Shown in pieces: positions 6,301-7,940 of a stretch of 7,940 nucleotides of DNA. The notes under the pieces were generated by a model. The model searched no databases and was not told where the DNA came from. It saw nothing but the letters and a program-made list of their open reading frames with translations. Origin of the DNA: Actinomycetota bacterium (GTDB lineage: Bacteria; Actinomycetota; Coriobacteriia; Anaerosomatales; D1FN1-002); assembly GCA_005774595.1 (NCBI GenBank), contig VAUM01000067.1, positions 1 to 7,940 on the forward strand. The letters are read 5' to 3'. Each line of letters begins with the position of its first letter. Positions within the stretch are counted from its first letter, which is position 1. Both the position numbers and the translations under genes were made by a program.

Positions 6301-7940
6301 GTACTGGGCGTCGAAGGACAACGTCGGCAACTGGGAGACGACGAAGTCCGCGACGTTCCGCATCACGTGGCGCAACCTCATCACCGAGGACACCGACACG
6401 AAGATCTGCTACCGCACGCCGTACATGAGCACCTTCACCTCGGCGACGGCGGGCGGCGCCTCGGACGGTACCTGGGTGCACTCCGGCGCCACGACCGGCT
6501 CGGCGATCTTCGTGAGGTTCAACGGCACGGGCATCAAGTACGACTCCGTGCGCGGTCCGAGCATGGGCATCGTGCGCGTCGTCCTCGACGACGGCACGCC
6601 CGAAGACATCGACCTGTACGCATCATCCACGCAGTACCAGAGACTCGAGTACTCGCAACAGGACCTCGCATACGGCGACCACTACCTGTACCTCTACTGG
6701 ACCGGCGACAAGAACGCGGCATCCACCGGCACGACCATCTCCTTGGACAACTTCGAGATCGAGGGCACCATCGACACCGTCCCCGATTCCGCCGCGCCGG
6801 TGTCCTGGTCCGACGCGCCGTCCGCATGGCAGTCGACGAACATCACCGTGACGCTCTCCGCGACGGATGCGACGAGCGGCGTCCGCGGCATCTACTACAC
6901 GACCAACGGCGCGGCGCCCTCGACCGCAGACACCTACACCGCGCCGTTCGTCATCTCGAACGAGGGGCAGACGACCCTGAAGTTCCTCGCGGTCGATCGG
7001 CGCAACAACACCGAGACGGTCCACATCGCATACCCGAGGATCGACAAGAGCCCGCCCAACACGACGAGCAACGCGACGACGTCGTACGCGAACGCCGCGA
7101 CCGTCACGCTCTCCCCCGGCGACACCTTCTCCGGCGTCGCGTCCACGCACTTCCGGCTCGACGGCGGCACGCTGCGCTCCGGCACGGTGGCCACCAGCTC
7201 GGTGCCGGGAACGCACACGCTCGAGTGGTACTCGGTCGACAACGTCGGATGGACCGAGTCGACGAAGACCGCGACCTTCGTGATCAGGAAGCAGTACGAG
7301 CAGAACGACCCGGCGATCGTGTACCAGAAGCCGAGCGCCTGGACCACGGCGTCGAACCCGAGCCACTCGGCGAGTGCGGCGCTGCAGGCGAACGTGTCAG
7401 GGGCGGCGGCCATCTTCCACTTCGACGGCACCGACGTCGACGTCATCTCCTACAAGGCCACCAACCAGGGCTATGCGCGGATCGTCTTCGACGGCTCCGT
7501 GGTCGCCACCATCGACCTTTACGCATCCAGCACGCTGTACCGGCAGCGGATCTGGTCCGCCACCGGGCTGGCCGACGGACGTCACTCCGTCGTGGTCGAG
7601 TGGACGGGCGTGAAGAACGCCTCCTCGAGCGACTACCGCATCAACGTCGACCGCTTCGACGTGATCGGCTACATCGCGTCGGTGGTCGACACCGTCGCGC
7701 CCGTCACTTCATCGAGCATCGATGAGGCGTGGCGGACGACCACGCAGACGGTGTCCCTGTCCGCCATCGACGACCGTACCGCCGTCAGCGCCACGTCCTA
7801 CCGCCTCAACGGCGGCGCGACCGTCACCTACACGGCACCGTTCGCCGTCTCGGCCGAGGGCACGACCACCGTCGAGTACTGGAGCGTCGACACGCTCGGC
7901 AACACCGAGACTCCCGGCAGCCGCGTCGTGCGCATCGACC
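3344..7940 (+). CDS. Giant secreted NHL-propeller / Ig-like repeat protein (3' end outside window)
   Basis: The frame is open for 1532 codons and runs off the window. Residues 1-36 look like a signal peptide: basic MRRSCKPMER, a hydrophobic core CAVAAIAVAVAWALGV, and a likely signal-peptidase site after AWA (residues 34-36). A six-bladed NHL beta-propeller follows (about 55-326), then alternating Ig-like modules A and B (A1 330-417, B1 418-500, A2 501-587, B2 588-670, A3 671-757, B3 758-842, A4 843-927, B4 928-1011), module C1 (about 1013-1147), A5 (1148-1234), B5 (1235-1322), C2 (1323-1449) and A6 (1450 to the edge). Codon use is uniform and very GC-ended, with no frameshift. No anchor is visible because the C-terminus is missing. 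It is probably a surface or extracellular protein for binding or display; the ligand is unknown and no catalytic motif is seen. Confidence 0.9.
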   Translation, partial: MRRSCKPMERWSVPCAVAAIAVAVAWALGVPSLAWAAGPSSYDSFPWLQDFAADGGYPGGVALDSAGDVFSSEWDGAGLVRISKYDRGTTSRVATWGTATLSEPCGIDVDTSDKIYVADRALHQVFVYDATEPGSDPLLTLGSVQSTEVGQFDTPNGVAVDSSGYIYVADTGNNRIQKFTGAGASVPTTFNQGAYGPLSLPWRISVDPISGDVYVVDQGNARILQYAYIAGQYEIVQSYGNTSGPGTFVDVTGVGLGVYGDVFGADDNLNCLLRFSDDGSFLATIGAAGDGPAEFNTPWDMSVDASGHVLVADTNHDKIQELDYVRADADTLPPVTTSNVPTTPTWVQAPFGLVLTAFDASSTVASTLYSLDGGDPDQAYTTTVSVATEGTTTVKFHSTDSEGNVEAVKTATLTVDGSAPYTSTNCTGTYDGTATIHLTATDSLSGVAYTQYQIDGGIVKFGTDFSDTNIGTHTVTYHSVDVVGNHEVDRVTTYTVRVPDSDPPITIDNISSSWLNSQVTVSLSATDPITGMKATYVSTDGAYPTTAYYSWPITFTVSTPGTTTVKFYSEDLRGNIEALHTKYVRIDTQQPHTTSDLQPSYVESATVNLSATDDMSGVTTIWWRTSGEWTEGTQITFDTPGNFSLWYRSQDAAGNMEDYHSVTVVVLPPDSDPPVTTHDMPTGWTPAPLPCSLNATDPSGIERTYYVTETVRTDTTPTTEYTGTFWISAEGTTYVRFFSIDTRGNVEQVRVHTLTLDAQAPVSWSDVQESYMASATISFFATDNMSGVNSIWSRVDGAGGWQIGSQRFVGTYGSHYVEWYARDFAGLDEAPHLAYFVIAPPDTNKPVTTTNIDSSWHQGSFTVTMTAWDASSTVAETRYSINSPTSLPSVYTTGFAVSGDGTQTVRYRSRDVWNNYEDTQTAYVLLDNSPPNTTSDIAPKYEDVAHIHLSPADAYSGVNQTRFKVDSGPTQYGTETTVTGYAYHTMYWASKDNVGNWETTKSATFRITWRNLITEDTDTKICYRTPYMSTFTSATAGGASDGTWVHSGATTGSAIFVRFNGTGIKYDSVRGPSMGIVRVVLDDGTPEDIDLYASSTQYQRLEYSQQDLAYGDHYLYLYWTGDKNAASTGTTISLDNFEIEGTIDTVPDSAAPVSWSDAPSAWQSTNITVTLSATDATSGVRGIYYTTNGAAPSTADTYTAPFVISNEGQTTLKFLAVDRRNNTETVHIAYPRIDKSPPNTTSNATTSYANAATVTLSPGDTFSGVASTHFRLDGGTLRSGTVATSSVPGTHTLEWYSVDNVGWTESTKTATFVIRKQYEQNDPAIVYQKPSAWTTASNPSHSASAALQANVSGAAAIFHFDGTDVDVISYKATNQGYARIVFDGSVVATIDLYASSTLYRQRIWSATGLADGRHSVVVEWTGVKNASSSDYRINVDRFDVIGYIASVVDTVAPVTSSSIDEAWRTTTQTVSLSAIDDRTAVSATSYRLNGGATVTYTAPFAVSAEGTTTVEYWSVDTLGNTETPGSRVVRID
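3506..4321 (+). repeat. Six NHL repeats forming a probable complete beta-propeller
   Basis: Six divergent NHL-type blades are visible in the giant protein: near residues 57-87 (GGVALDSAGDVF), 103-130 (CGIDVDTSDKIYVAD), 153-180 (NGVAVDSSGYIYVADTGNNR), 200-226 (RISVDPISGDVYVVDQGNAR), 248-277 (weakest; VTGVGLGVYGDVFGADDN) and 296-325 (WDMSVDASGHVLVADTNHDK). Blades 3, 4 and 6 are closest to consensus. Six is a usual number for a closed NHL propeller, which normally serves as a binding platform for proteins, glycans or nucleic acids. Confidence 0.85.
4331..6376 (+). repeat. Four tandem A-B pairs of Ig-like modules
   Basis: Two module types alternate strictly. Type A (A1 4331-4594, A2 4844-5104, A3 5354-5614, A4 5870-6124) begins with PPVTT or similar followed by a W (TW, SW or GW), and has LxATD, a tyrosine-rich central strand and an EGTTTVKF.S.D..GN.E ending; it resembles the chitobiase/hexosaminidase C-terminal-like repeat. 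Type B (B1 4595-4843, B2 5105-5353, B3 5615-5869, B4 6125-6376) begins with a P and TTSD or similar, then SY/KY, LSATD..SGV, a short (I/R)DGG-like segment and a GTHT..Y.S.D..GN end; it resembles OmpL47-type beta repeats. Family names are from memory of the motifs. Sequence identity between copies is moderate, so this is an old, diversified array. Confidence 0.8.
6380..6784 (+). repeat. Module C1, beta-sandwich-like domain inserted in the Ig array
   Basis: Residues 1013-1147 break the A-B rhythm. The core has FNGTGIKYDS, then GPSMGIVRVVLDDG, IDLYASSTQY, a GDHYLYLYWTG strand and DKNAAS, ending in DNFEIEG. This pattern (a GTG strand, a VxLDG hairpin, DLY.sst.Y, a GxH strand, then G.KN..S) is one I recall in many secreted bacterial proteins as a carbohydrate-binding-like jelly-roll. 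I cannot assign a named family or ligand. It is paired with C2 further on. Confidence 0.6.
6785..7309 (+). repeat. Fifth A-B pair of Ig-like modules
   Basis: A5 (6785-7045) shows the clearest chitobiase-like pattern, with IYYTTNGAAPST, YTAPFVIS and EGQTTLKFLAVD. B5 (7046-7309) has LSPGDTFSGV, HFRLDGGT and GTHTLEWYSVDNVG. The order and lengths match the first four pairs. The pair lies between the two C modules. Confidence 0.8.
7310..7690 (+). repeat. Module C2, second copy of the C domain
   Basis: Residues 1323-1449 match C1: FHFDGTDVDVIS, GYARIVFDGS, IDLYASSTLY, GRHSVVVEWTG, VKNASSSDY and DRFDVIG. The nucleotide stretch for IDLYASST is also similar in both copies (ATCGACCTGTACGCATC in C1, ATCGACCTTTACGCATC in C2), while the flanks have diverged. 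This suggests duplication of an A-B-C block. Confidence 0.65.
7691..7940 (+). repeat. Sixth A-type Ig-like module, cut by the window edge
   Basis: The sequence has VAPVTSSSIDEAW, VSLSAIDD, YRLNGGATVTYTAPFAVS, EGTTTVEYWSVD, LGNTE and a closing RVVRID, which equals the VRID/PRID end of A2 and A5. The module is therefore almost complete, and a B6 module is predicted to begin at the edge. Confidence 0.8.

Noticed and set aside
4237..7725. Long plus-strand frames at 4237-5811 and 5944-7725 and the minus-strand frame at 4259-5377
   Set aside because: They overlap the giant gene in other frames, have Arg/His/Gly-rich or Val/Arg/Gly-rich low-complexity translations and no domain motifs. They are shadows caused by GC-rich codon use.
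4331..7940. Repetitive DNA that might suggest a CRISPR array or transposon repeats
   Set aside because: The repeats are about 250-265 bp, diverged, in frame and encode protein modules. There are no short identical repeats with spacers.

Overview
The window is high-GC DNA (roughly two thirds or more by eye, with codons ending almost always in C or G) from a bacterium that uses sigma70-like promoters. The style suits a GC-rich actinobacterial lineage. The mix of NHL propellers and long arrays of Ig-like modules in secreted proteins reminds me of anaerobic Coriobacteriia/Anaerosomatales-type genomes, but that placement is an inference and cannot be proved from this window.

Layout. From the left, a leftward-reading block holds: a small 89-residue uncharacterised protein (9-278); an acyltransferase-3 family membrane protein (345-1367); a tRNA-Val(CAC) with encoded CCA (1448-1522), its own promoter (1557-1585) and an intrinsic terminator (1411-1438); and a membrane polyprenyl-phosphate sugar-1-phosphate transferase (1624-3108) whose -10 box lies so close to its ATG that the mRNA is probably leaderless. 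A divergent intergenic region (3121-3343) separates this block from one very long rightward gene. That gene starts at GTG 3344, behind a strong ribosome binding site, and stays open to the window edge (at least 1532 codons).

The long gene encodes a secreted modular protein. In order it has a signal peptide, a six-bladed NHL beta-propeller, four strictly alternating pairs of two Ig-like module types (called A, about 87 residues, and B, about 83-88 residues), a different beta-rich module (C), another A-B pair, a second C, and a further A cut by the window edge. It looks like a large cell-surface or extracellular protein.

The window also holds two envelope-glycan functions: the sugar transferase that would start lipid-linked glycan synthesis, and the acyltransferase that could decorate a glycan or lipid. 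The theme is therefore the cell envelope, with a housekeeping tRNA unit between the two glycan genes. I found no mobile element, CRISPR array or phage gene. The least ordinary parts are the A/B/C module grammar of the giant protein, the probable leaderless sugar transferase, and the alternative hairpins in the tRNA leader.
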